NCBI GenBank assembly: GCA_013202725.1
Contig: JABMRH010000190.1
Span: 1-5,410 of the forward strand
DNA: 5,410 nt
Source of the DNA: Desulfobacteraceae bacterium
Lineage (GTDB): Bacteria > Desulfobacterota > Desulfobacteria > Desulfobacterales > ETH-SRB1
Direction: 5' to 3'
This document shows positions 1 through 5,410 of this stretch, piece after piece. Under the pieces are notes generated by a model. It was not told where the DNA came from and searched no databases. It saw only the letters and a program-made list of their open reading frames with translations. The translations under genes were made by a program, and so were the position numbers. Positions within the stretch are counted from its first letter, which is position 1. The number at the start of each line of letters is the position of its first letter.

Positions 1-14
1 ATATTGAAGCATAA
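1..14 (+). CDS. rplU: possible 3' end of rplU (ribosomal protein L21)
   Basis: In the third frame the window opens with codons for Ile-Glu-Ala and then a TAA stop at 12-14. L21 proteins often finish with a short Lys-Ile-x-x-Ile-x-Ala type tail, and rplU normally lies directly before rpmA, so this fits the end of rplU. Only three codons are visible. Another frame stays open to a TAA at 16-18, so the call rests mainly on gene order. Confidence 0.3.
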
Positions 15-34
15 ATAACATTTGTAACAGTTAA

Positions 35-133
35 GCCACAAAGGCACAAAGGCACAAAGAAGGGATATTATTGATAAATTATGAATTGCAAGAGAATTAT
101 ATTATAATCTTGGTGTCTTGGTGTCTTGGTGGC
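35..133. repeat. palindromic intergenic repeat, type A copy 1 (8-bp unit arms)
   Basis: The left arm (35-59) is GCCACAAAG followed by two GCACAAAG units. The right arm (109-133) is three CTTGGTGT-like units ending in GGC. Reverse-complementing the right arm matches the left arm at 20 of 25 positions, so the 99-bp element can fold into a long imperfect hairpin. The interior is AT-rich and carries GAGAATTATATTATAATC (92-109), which recurs exactly in copy 2 at 1546-1563. No open frame of note lies inside, so this is a non-coding interspersed element, MITE-like or REP-like in form. It fills the gap in front of rpmA. Confidence 0.85.
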
Positions 134-146
134 ATAATTATGACGC

Positions 147-152
147 AAGGAG
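147..152 (+). promoter_or_regulatory. ribosome binding site of rpmA
   Basis: AAGGAG lies 8 bases before the ATG at 161. It decides the start: the same frame is open further upstream, including an ATG at 140, but that ATG precedes the Shine-Dalgarno sequence and would add residues (MTQGVEI) that are not part of L27. Confidence 0.85.
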
Positions 153-160
153 TAGAAATA

Positions 161-415
161 ATGGCACATAAAAAAGCCGGCGGCAGTTCAAAAAACGGTC
201 GCGACAGCAATGGACAAAGGCGTGGTGTTAAACGATATGGCGGAGAAAAGGTAAGGGCCGGAAATATACTGGTTCGTCAGCTTGGAACAAAGGTTCATCC
301 GGGAAATAATGTTGGAATGGGTCGAGATTATACATTATTTGCCACCGTTGACGGGATTGTTGCTTATGAACGAATAGGCCGTTCACGCAAGAAAGTAAGT
401 GTTTATGCAGAGTGA
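161..415 (+). CDS. rpmA: 50S ribosomal protein L27
   Basis: This gene encodes an 84-residue protein of the bacterial large ribosomal subunit. L27 lies near the peptidyl-transferase centre, where its flexible N-terminus reaches towards the tRNA ends. The sequence begins MAHKKAGGSSKNGRDS, the L27 signature, and continues with GVKRYGGE, a GNILVRQ strand and HPGNNVGMGRDYTLFA, all typical of the family. The length is standard. The start at 161 follows a strong AAGGAG. There is no cleavable N-terminal extension of the Firmicutes type. The stop overlaps the GTG start of obg by four bases (GTGA), so the two genes are probably translationally coupled. Placement between a probable rplU end and obg is the classic arrangement. 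Confidence 0.98.
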   Translation: MAHKKAGGSSKNGRDSNGQRRGVKRYGGEKVRAGNILVRQLGTKVHPGNNVGMGRDYTLFATVDGIVAYERIGRSRKKVSVYAE

Positions 416-1425
416 AATTCATTGACGAAGCGATTATTACTGTTCAGTCCGGGGATGGAGGCCGCGGATGTGTAAGTTTCAGGCGTGAAAAATTTATACC
501 CCGCGGAGGGCCGGATGGAGGAGATGGCGGAAAAGGCGGGGATATTGTTTTTGTGGCAACATCACGAAAACGCACCCTGTATCAGTTTCAATACAGGAAG
601 AAGCTGAAAGCTAAAAACGGCGGCGGCGGACAGGGCAAAAAAAAAGCAGGCAAGAACGGTGAAGATCTTAAAATAGAAATCCCCATTGGTACCCTGGTCT
701 TTAATGTCGAAACCGGGTGCCTGATAAAAGATTTTGTTAAACCTGGCGAAACTTTTGTGATAGCAAAAGGCGGCAGAGGCGGTCAGGGAAATACACGGTT
801 TAAATCGTCAACAAACCGTACACCGCGGTTTGCCCAGCCGGGTGAACCCGGCGAAACACTGACTCTAAAGATAGAGCTCAAACTCCTTGCGGATGTGGGC
901 ATTATCGGTCTTCCCAATGCGGGGAAATCCACCCTTATCAGCGTAATATCTTCAGCGCGACCCAAAATAGCCGATTACCCCTTTACAACACTTACACCCA
1001 ACCTCGGCGTAGTTCAAACAGGGCTGAAAGAGCCTTTTCGGGGAGAACCTTTTGTTGTCGCTGATATACCCGGATTGATAGCAGGAGCACATAAAGGGGC
1101 CGGGCTGGGTATAAGATTTCTAAAACACATAGAGCGAACCCGGATCCTTATTCATCTTATCGATATATCATCTATTGACACTAACCATCCCCTTGATGTT
1201 TATAATGCTATAAACAGGGAACTTGCATTATACAGCAAAAATCTTGCAAAAAAGCCTCAGATTATTGTATTAAATAAACTTGATATTCCAGGCGCTAAAG
1301 AAGCGGCAGATATATTTCAATCCGCGGCCAAGGAAAAGAAGATAGCATTAATTTCCGCCATTACCGGAAAAGGGGTTGACCATCTAAAATCGCAAATCGT
1401 TCAATTATTGAACGTAACGCATTAG
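412..1425 (+). CDS. obg: Obg family GTPase (ObgE/CgtA), ribosome assembly
   Basis: This gene encodes a 337-residue P-loop GTPase that binds the 50S subunit and takes part in ribosome maturation and stress control. Residues 1 to about 157 are the glycine-rich Obg fold: MKFIDEAIITVQSGDGGRG, the GGPDGGDGGKGGD stretch and the conserved FAQPGEPGE. The G domain follows, with G1 GLPNAGKST at 166-174, DYPFTTLTPNLG in the switch region, G3 DIPG at 218-221, G4 NKLD at 288-291 and a G5-like SAI at 315-317. It ends soon after the G domain, without the extra C-terminal domain found in Firmicutes. The start is GTG, overlapping the rpmA stop. No strong Shine-Dalgarno sequence precedes it, which suggests coupling to rpmA translation. 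The conserved MKF beginning supports this start. The TAG stop directly abuts the type A repeat. Confidence 0.98.
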   Translation: MKFIDEAIITVQSGDGGRGCVSFRREKFIPRGGPDGGDGGKGGDIVFVATSRKRTLYQFQYRKKLKAKNGGGGQGKKKAGKNGEDLKIEIPIGTLVFNVETGCLIKDFVKPGETFVIAKGGRGGQGNTRFKSSTNRTPRFAQPGEPGETLTLKIELKLLADVGIIGLPNAGKSTLISVISSARPKIADYPFTTLTPNLGVVQTGLKEPFRGEPFVVADIPGLIAGAHKGAGLGIRFLKHIERTRILIHLIDISSIDTNHPLDVYNAINRELALYSKNLAKKPQIIVLNKLDIPGAKEAADIFQSAAKEKKIALISAITGKGVDHLKSQIVQLLNVTH

Positions 1426-1587
1426 GCCACAAAGGCACAAAGGCACAAAGGCACAAAGAAGGAATATGATTGAGGGATTAAAATCAATAGAATACCTTTA
1501 ATTCCTAAATACCTAAATTCGCAATTCCTAAATTATAAATTTTAGGAGAATTATATTATAATCCTGGTGTGTTGGTGTCTTTCTGGC
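1426..1587. repeat. palindromic intergenic repeat, type A copy 2 (longer variant)
   Basis: The left arm (1426-1458) is GCCACAAAG plus three GCACAAAG units, one unit more than copy 1. The right arm is 1563-1587. Its reverse complement matches the first 25 bases of the left arm at 18 positions. After the left arm both copies read AAGG-ATAT-ATTGA with few changes, and both share GAGAATTATATTATAATC exactly (here 1546-1563). This copy is 162 bp against 99 bp. Besides the extra unit it carries about 55 additional interior bases. It starts on the base after the obg stop codon and fills most of the obg-proB gap. Confidence 0.85.
1504..1546. repeat. CCTAAAT cluster inside type A copy 2
   Basis: CCTAAAT occurs at 1504, 1512 and 1527. 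The last is followed by its inverse TTTAGG (1541-1546), so 1527-1546 can form a small AT-rich hairpin with a 6-bp stem. This stretch falls in the part of copy 2 that copy 1 lacks. It may be a nested insertion of another small repeat, or internal expansion. Function unknown. Confidence 0.45.
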
Positions 1588-1613
1588 TGAACTATTATTA
1601 TTGGACAAGCTTC

Positions 1614-2750
1614 ATGAATAAAAACAGAAAATCATGTTTTGATTGCGCAAGGCGTATTGTTGTCAAAATTGGCAGCGGAATCCTCACCGAAGATAATGGA
1701 TTGAACCTAAAAGCTGTCAGGTCCATCAGCAGGCAGATTTGTTATCTTATTGACAGAGGAATGGAGGTTATCCTTGTTTCATCAGGAGCTATGGCATCAG
1801 GAATAAGGAAGGTCGGACTTTCCAGGAGGCCGGATGAAATCCCCAAAAGGCAGGCAATTGCCGCTGTCGGTCAAGCCGGACTTATCATGGAGTATGAAAA
1901 GGCATTTGCCAGATATGGGAAAAAGGTGGCCCAGATTCTTCTGACCAGCGAAGATCTCAGCAACCGAAAAAGATACTTAAATGCTCGAAACACTTTAAGC
2001 ACATTGTTGGCATGGCAGTTTGTTCCGATTATTAACGAAAACGATACGGTAGCGGTGGAAGAGATTAGATTTGGAGATAATGACAATCTTGCCGCCATGA
2101 TCACAATGCTGATGGATGCCGATATTCTAATCAATCTTACCGATATTGACGGGCTTTATAATAAAGATCCTCGCAATAATCCGGATGCAGAGCTGATTCC
2201 GGTTGTATCCACAATAAAAAGGAGCATTGAAAAATTTGCAAGTGATATTCCAGGCGCCCTCGGAACCGGGGGAATGATTGCAAAGATAAATGCCGCTAAA
2301 AAGGTTACTGCAGCTGGAATACCTATGATAATTGCCGGTGGCGCAAAACCTGATATTTTGAAAAAGATTTTTTCCGGAAAAGAGTATGGAACCTTTTTTG
2401 TTCCGAAAAAGGAAAAGCTTGCAGGGCGTAAATGCTGGATCGCTTATAGTTTGAAGCCTAAGGGGGTTATCAGAATTGATAACGGCGCCGCAAACGCAAT
2501 ACTTAAAAAAGGAAAGAGTCTTCTTCCAGGCGGTATTATTGGTGTGGAAGGTAAATTCAGTGTGGGAGCGCCTGTAGAATTTCAAATGGAGGATAATAGG
2601 AAATTGGGGACCGGCCTTGTCAATTACAGCGCAGCCGATATACGCAAGATCATGGGGCTCAAGTCAAGCAAAATTAAGGAGTGTCTCGGATATAAGTCTT
2701 ATGATGAAGTTATACATAGAGACAACCTGGCTATTACATATTATGATTAA
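1614..2750 (+). CDS. proB: glutamate 5-kinase
   Basis: This gene encodes a 378-residue cytoplasmic enzyme that phosphorylates glutamate to glutamate 5-phosphate with ATP, the first and usually feedback-inhibited step of proline synthesis. The amino acid kinase domain shows VVKIGSG (16-22), SSGAMASG (56-63), AVGQAGL, NENDTVAVEE (141-150) with FGDNDNLAA following, LTDIDGLYNKDP (175-186) and GTGGM (217-221). A C-terminal PUA domain begins at roughly residue 283, with the GAANAILKKGKSLLPGGI stretch, so the two-domain form is complete. I chose ATG 1614. The frame is open back to a GTG at 1569, but that start lies inside the type A repeat and would add an unrelated hydrophobic stretch. The Shine-Dalgarno sequence before 1614 is weak (GGA at 1603-1605). 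The product feeds ProA, encoded next. Confidence 0.97.
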   Translation: MNKNRKSCFDCARRIVVKIGSGILTEDNGLNLKAVRSISRQICYLIDRGMEVILVSSGAMASGIRKVGLSRRPDEIPKRQAIAAVGQAGLIMEYEKAFARYGKKVAQILLTSEDLSNRKRYLNARNTLSTLLAWQFVPIINENDTVAVEEIRFGDNDNLAAMITMLMDADILINLTDIDGLYNKDPRNNPDAELIPVVSTIKRSIEKFASDIPGALGTGGMIAKINAAKKVTAAGIPMIIAGGAKPDILKKIFSGKEYGTFFVPKKEKLAGRKCWIAYSLKPKGVIRIDNGAANAILKKGKSLLPGGIIGVEGKFSVGAPVEFQMEDNRKLGTGLVNYSAADIRKIMGLKSSKIKECLGYKSYDEVIHRDNLAITYYD

Positions 2751-2753
2751 TGT

Positions 2754-2783
2754 TGATGAATTCGTAACAAGTCGAATTCATCA
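2754..2783. repeat. perfect 11-bp inverted repeat after proB
   Basis: TGATGAATTCG (2754-2764) and CGAATTCATCA (2773-2783) are exact reverse complements around an 8-base loop. The hairpin starts 4 bases after the proB stop. No run of T follows, so it is not a standard intrinsic terminator. It could act in mRNA stability or be the outer part of the adjoining repeat, with which it shares its last two bases. Confidence 0.75.
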
Positions 2784-2873
2784 GGTGTTAAGTGTAAAGT
2801 GTTAAGTGTTAGGTTAAAGCAATTAACTGTTTTATCAAGCTCTTAACACTTAACACCTAACACTTAACACCTG
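2782..2873. repeat. palindromic intergenic repeat, type B (7-bp unit arms)
   Basis: The arms are 2782-2813 and 2842-2873, 32 bases each, with 29 complementary positions, around a 28-base loop. Each arm is built from heptamers: GTGTTAA and close variants on the left, CTTAACA and CCTAACA on the right. The outer ends are CAGGTG and CACCTG. The RNA could form a very long stem between the proB stop and the proA ribosome binding site. It lacks a T-tract, so a termination role is not indicated. The sequence is unlike type A, but the design is the same. Confidence 0.85.
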
Positions 2874-2886
2874 TTATAAAAATTTC

Positions 2887-2892
2887 AAGGAG
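2887..2892 (+). promoter_or_regulatory. ribosome binding site of proA
   Basis: AAGGAG lies 5 bases before the ATG at 2898, 13 bases beyond the end of the type B repeat. It fixes the proA start and leaves the site outside the predicted hairpin. Confidence 0.85.
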
Positions 2893-2897
2893 AAAAA

Positions 2898-4154
2898 ATG
2901 TCTGTTGAATTAACGGTTCTGGAAATGGCAAAAGCCGCAAAATCTGCTTCAATAGAAATGGCAAAATGCCCGTCAATTAAAAAAAACGGGGTTCTTCTTG
3001 GAATTGCCGGTAAAATAGAAAAAGAAGCTTCATATATAAAAGAAGAAAACAATAAGGATCTTTTACGCGCAAAGGAGATGGGGCTTTCAAGTGCAATGAT
3101 TGATCGGCTTACCGTATATGATTCAACCATAAAATCTATGGCTGATGGACTGAGGGAGGTGGCGCAGCTTGACGACCCTGTCGGTTCCATGAGCAAGACA
3201 TTGATAAGACCAAATGGTTTGCAGGTGGCGCGTATGCGCATACCTTTGGGCGTTATCGGCATAATTTATGAATCAAGGCCAAATGTTACCGTAGATGCTG
3301 CCGGCCTTTGCCTGAAAGCCGGAAATGCGGTTATACTTCGCGGCGGTTCTGAGGCATTCCATTCCAATCAGGCATTAGCCGGAATTATAGGCCATGCTCT
3401 TGTTGAAAGCGGTCTTCCGGAGGCTGCGGTCAATGTTGTGCCGGTTAGGGACAGGGCGGCTGTCAACGCACTTCTAAAGCAGGAGGAATTTATTGATCTT
3501 ATTATACCGCGTGGCGGCGAGGGTTTGATCCGTTTTGTCGTGGAAAATTCAAAGATACCTGTATTAAAACATTATAAAGGCGTATGCCATGTATATGTTG
3601 ATGATAGCGCAGATCTGTTTATGGCTGAAGAGATCTGTTTTAATGCAAAGGTTCAGCGCCCCGGCGTATGTAATGCCATGGAGACAATGCTTGTTCACAA
3701 ATCAGTGGCTCATGAATTTTTGCCGGCTATCGAAAAACGGTTTGTTAAGGCCGGGGTCGAAATCAGGGGTTGCCCTGAAACATGCCATATCCTGCCAAAA
3801 GCAGTAAACGCAACCAAAGAGGACTGGCCTGCCGAATATCTGGATCTTATTATTGCCGTAAAGGTGGTGGAGGATATGGATCAGGCCATCGCGCACATGG
3901 CAACGTACGGTTCCAGCCATACGGAAGCCATTGTTACATCAGATTATAAGATGGCCAGGCGTTTTATACGCGAGGTGGATTCTTCGGTTGTTCTTGTAAA
4001 TGCTTCAACACGCTTCAACGATGGAGGACAGTTAGGATTAGGGGCTGAAATCGGCATCAGCACTTCCAAGCTGCATGCTTTCGGGCCAATGGGTGTGAAA
4101 GAGCTTACCACTACCAAGTTTGTAGTTTTCGGAGACGGGCAGATAAGGCTTTAA
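2898..4154 (+). CDS. proA: gamma-glutamyl phosphate reductase (glutamate-5-semialdehyde dehydrogenase)
   Basis: This gene encodes a 418-residue enzyme of the aldehyde dehydrogenase superfamily. It reduces glutamate 5-phosphate with NADPH to glutamate 5-semialdehyde, which cyclises to the precursor of proline. Visible motifs are IGIIYESRPNVTVDAAGLCL (ESRP at 125-128), AVILRGGSEA (RGG at 148-150), IPRGG (PRGG at 204-207), HYKGVCHVY and RPGVCNAMET. The last holds the catalytic cysteine at residue 258. The C-terminal part has FNDGGQLGLGAEIGIST and GPMGVKELTT, both typical. The length matches the family (about 417). The start follows a strong AAGGAG. Its partner proB lies upstream, separated by the type B repeat, and nadD starts 3 bases after its stop. 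Confidence 0.98.
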   Translation: MSVELTVLEMAKAAKSASIEMAKCPSIKKNGVLLGIAGKIEKEASYIKEENNKDLLRAKEMGLSSAMIDRLTVYDSTIKSMADGLREVAQLDDPVGSMSKTLIRPNGLQVARMRIPLGVIGIIYESRPNVTVDAAGLCLKAGNAVILRGGSEAFHSNQALAGIIGHALVESGLPEAAVNVVPVRDRAAVNALLKQEEFIDLIIPRGGEGLIRFVVENSKIPVLKHYKGVCHVYVDDSADLFMAEEICFNAKVQRPGVCNAMETMLVHKSVAHEFLPAIEKRFVKAGVEIRGCPETCHILPKAVNATKEDWPAEYLDLIIAVKVVEDMDQAIAHMATYGSSHTEAIVTSDYKMARRFIREVDSSVVLVNASTRFNDGGQLGLGAEIGISTSKLHAFGPMGVKELTTTKFVVFGDGQIRL

Positions 4155-4157
4155 GTA

Positions 4158-4835
4158 ATGCATATAGGACTTTTTGGCGGCACATTTAATCCGATTCATA
4201 ATGGACATCTAAGGGCTGTCGAAGAGGTGCAAAAAGGGTTTTCTTTAGATGAAATCCATCTTATTCCATCCGCCCTTCCCCCGCATAAAGAGCAAAAAAA
4301 TCTTGCTGACGCAAAAAACCGTATGGAGATGATACGCCTCGCTGTTGCAAGCTGCCCCGCCCTTATGAAATCGGTCACTGTTTCCGATGTTGAGCTGAAA
4401 CGCAAAGGGCCTTCATATACAATCGATACTGTTTGCCATTTCAAATCCATATCACCGAAAAAAAGCCGGCTTTATCTTATCATCGGCCTTGATGCTTTCC
4501 TTGAAATAGACACATGGAAATCTTATATGGACATTTTCATGCTTACCTCCTTTATTGTAATTCCCAGGCCCGGGACAGGGAGCTCTGATAAGTCCATTAT
4601 CCTGAAATCTATTGAAAATTATCTGAAAAAAAGCATATCTCACGGTTATAACTATTCCTTTTCACAATCATGCTATATCCATTCTGATAAACAGCCTGTC
4701 TTTTTCTTTGATATAAGCCCAATAAATATTTCGTCAACAAAAATACGCAAACTTATCAACCAGGGCATGTCTCTTAAATCTTTAGTCCCTGAAAAGGTAG
4801 AAGAATTTATTAAGGCAAAAGGACTTTATCTATGA
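4158..4835 (+). CDS. nadD: nicotinate-nucleotide adenylyltransferase
   Basis: This gene encodes a 225-residue nucleotidyltransferase that joins ATP and nicotinate mononucleotide to form deamido-NAD, a step shared by de novo and salvage NAD synthesis. The N-terminal nucleotide-binding motif GGTFNPIHNGHL (7-18) contains the (H/T)xGH-like HNGH. PSALPPHKE, IGLDAFLEIDTWKSY and FIVIPRPG follow. The second signature ISSTKIRKL has SSTKIR at 192-197. The length is slightly above the usual 200-215 residues, owing to a longer loop around residues 150-185. A modest AAGG (4145-4148) inside the end of proA serves as ribosome binding site, so translation is probably coupled to proA. The stop overlaps the rsfS start (ATGA). 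The nadD-rsfS pair is widely conserved. Confidence 0.97.
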   Translation: MHIGLFGGTFNPIHNGHLRAVEEVQKGFSLDEIHLIPSALPPHKEQKNLADAKNRMEMIRLAVASCPALMKSVTVSDVELKRKGPSYTIDTVCHFKSISPKKSRLYLIIGLDAFLEIDTWKSYMDIFMLTSFIVIPRPGTGSSDKSIILKSIENYLKKSISHGYNYSFSQSCYIHSDKQPVFFFDISPINISSTKIRKLINQGMSLKSLVPEKVEEFIKAKGLYL

Positions 4836-5206
4836 CCAATGATCTTGATGGGTTTCTTGCTCATTATGTTAAAGCAGTTACGGGGAAAAAGGCGATCGAT
4901 CCTGTGGTTCTTGATGTCCGTGGGCTAACTTCTATTGCAGATTTTTTTATCATTTGCAGCGGCAGTTCAAACCGCCAGGTTATGGCAATTGCCGAATTTA
5001 TTCAGATTTATCTCAAAAAGCATGGAATAAAGCCGCTTGGCATAGAGGGTATAAAGGAAGGACACTGGATTTTGTTAGACTACGGCGATGTTATTATTCA
5101 TGTTTTTTATGAACCTTTGCGCAGTTTTTATGACCTTGAAGGATTATGGACAGATGCAAAAAGGGTAACTATTCAGCCACAGATTCACACAGATAAACGC
5201 AGATAG
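4832..5206 (+). CDS. rsfS: ribosomal silencing factor RsfS (Iojap family)
   Basis: This gene encodes a 124-residue protein of the RsfS/Iojap/DUF143 family, which binds L14 of the large subunit and blocks subunit joining when nutrients are scarce. Family hallmarks are VVLDVRGLTSIADFFIICSG (25-44), SSNRQVMAIAEF, GHWILLDYGDVIIHVF (77-92) and FYDLEGLW (99-106). The start ATG 4832 overlaps the nadD stop and has AAGGA at 4819-4823. The conserved fold ends near residue 114. Residues 116-124 (PQIHTDKRR) and the stop codon are encoded by the left arm of the type C repeat, so this tail was probably acquired with the repeat and not inherited from the family. It is short and basic and need not affect function. 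Confidence 0.96.
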   Translation: MTNDLDGFLAHYVKAVTGKKAIDPVVLDVRGLTSIADFFIICSGSSNRQVMAIAEFIQIYLKKHGIKPLGIEGIKEGHWILLDYGDVIIHVFYEPLRSFYDLEGLWTDAKRVTIQPQIHTDKRR

Positions 5207-5312
5207 TTTTAAACACAAAAAAATCACTGAATTTTTATAATATAATATCTGGCTCGTCAAGAGTGATTAGGAGCCATGATTAGTAACCATGTCAATCAGT
5301 GTAAATCCGTGG
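5177..5312. repeat. palindromic repeat, type C (10-bp unit arms), overlapping the rsfS 3' end
   Basis: The left arm (5177-5206) is made of CACAGATTCA-like units with a 10-bp period. The right arm (5291-5312) is GTCAATCAGTGTAAATCCGT followed by GG. Its reverse complement, starting CCACGGATTTACAC, matches the left arm at about 17 of 22 positions. The interior contains TTATAATATAAT (5235-5246), the reverse complement of ATTATATTATAA in both type A copies. The left arm lies in the rsfS reading frame and gives its last nine codons and stop. Confidence 0.75.
5222..5276. repeat. internal inverted repeats of the type C element
   Basis: Two further pairings lie in the interior. AATCACT (5222-5228) pairs exactly with AGTGATT (5262-5268), and TGGCTC (5250-5255) pairs with GAGCCA (5271-5276). 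They overlap, so they are alternative folds. No T-run follows either stem on the plus strand, so I do not call a terminator for rsfS. Confidence 0.4.
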
Positions 5313-5406
5313 AAAACAGGGGGATATCCATAAACTTACGGGGACGTTCGTGCAGAACGTGCACAAAATCAAGCATGGCTGTTTCCTGATCATCCACTTC
5401 GATGTC
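5296..5406 (-). other. short minus-strand open frame, possible end or remnant of a convergent gene
   Basis: Read on the minus strand, 36 codons are open between a TGA at 5409-5407 and a TGA at 5298-5296. The peptide has a protein-like mix, with MLDFVHVLHERPRKFMDIP in its middle. An ATG at 5376-5374 is preceded by AGGA at good spacing and would give 26 residues. I recognise no family. The last codons and stop fall in the right arm of the type C repeat, mirroring rsfS on the other side. It may be the decayed tail of a gene facing rsfS, a very small gene, or chance. The upstream side lies beyond the window. Confidence 0.2.
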
Positions 5407-5410
5407 TCAT
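5313..5410. other. terminal stretch without a convincing gene
   Basis: These bases follow the type C repeat. They contain a 6-bp inverted repeat, ACGTTC (5344-5349) and GAACGT (5355-5360), and most of the short minus-strand frame described above. I see no promoter, RNA gene or terminator with confidence. Confidence 0.5.

Noticed and set aside
35..59. GCACAAAG tandem units as a CRISPR array or iteron set
   Set aside because: There are only three or four 8-bp units with no spacers, and the inverted partner arm shows a palindromic element instead.
71..160. Long N-terminal extension of L27 in the open frame
   Set aside because: The extension is encoded by the repeat, lacks the cleavage motif known from Firmicutes L27, and the AAGGAG lies between it and ATG 161.
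1569..1613. Upstream GTG start for proB adding 15 residues
   Set aside because: It starts inside the repeat and encodes an unrelated hydrophobic stretch. The family normally begins shortly before the VVKIGSG motif, which fits ATG 1614.
2754..2783. Intrinsic terminator after proB
   Set aside because: The stem is AT-rich and no run of T follows it.
3589..3920. Other open frames inside proA, obg, proB and nadD
   Set aside because: They overlap well-supported genes in other frames, have no ribosome binding site and match no family I know.
5374..5388. CAGGAAACAGCCATG on the minus strand, close to the lacZ ribosome binding region used in cloning vectors
   Set aside because: The resemblance is limited to about 15 bases and the surrounding sequence is not vector-like, so chance is the simplest reading.
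5276..5389. Plus-strand 37-codon frame starting at ATG 5276 after AGGAG
   Set aside because: The spacing from AGGAG is only 2 bases, the frame starts in the repeat interior and the composition is not protein-like.

Overview
The window reads as a stretch of chromosomal housekeeping genes from a Gram-negative bacterium, probably a deltaproteobacterium in the old sense (Desulfobacterota or a relative). The basis is the gene order rplU-rpmA-obg-proB-proA-nadD-rsfS, which is familiar from that group, the moderate GC content, and intergenic palindromic repeats of a kind I associate with such genomes. The lineage is an inference and not proven by the sequence.

Layout: the first 14 bases may be the last codons of rplU (ribosomal protein L21). 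A palindromic repeat (35-133) follows, then rpmA (161-415, L27), which overlaps obg (412-1425, GTPase) by four bases. A second, longer copy of the same repeat (1426-1587) separates obg from proB (1614-2750, glutamate 5-kinase). A perfect small hairpin (2754-2783) and a second repeat type with heptamer-built arms (2782-2873) separate proB from proA (2898-4154, gamma-glutamyl phosphate reductase). nadD (4158-4835, nicotinate-nucleotide adenylyltransferase) follows after 3 bases and overlaps rsfS (4832-5206, ribosomal silencing factor) by four bases. A third repeat type (5177-5312) begins inside rsfS. The last 98 bases hold no convincing gene, only a short minus-strand open frame that also ends in that repeat.

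All six genes lie on the plus strand and probably form one or more co-transcribed units. They combine ribosome synthesis and assembly (L27, Obg, RsfS), the first two enzymes of proline synthesis (ProB, ProA) and NAD synthesis (NadD). All six look intact, with their key motifs present.

I see no defence system, mobile gene, CRISPR array or RNA gene. The unusual part is the intergenic DNA: every gap longer than a few bases is largely filled by an imperfect palindrome whose arms are short tandem units of 8, 7 or 10 bp. Two of the three types share a 12-bp AT-rich core, and one supplies the C-terminal codons and stop of rsfS.
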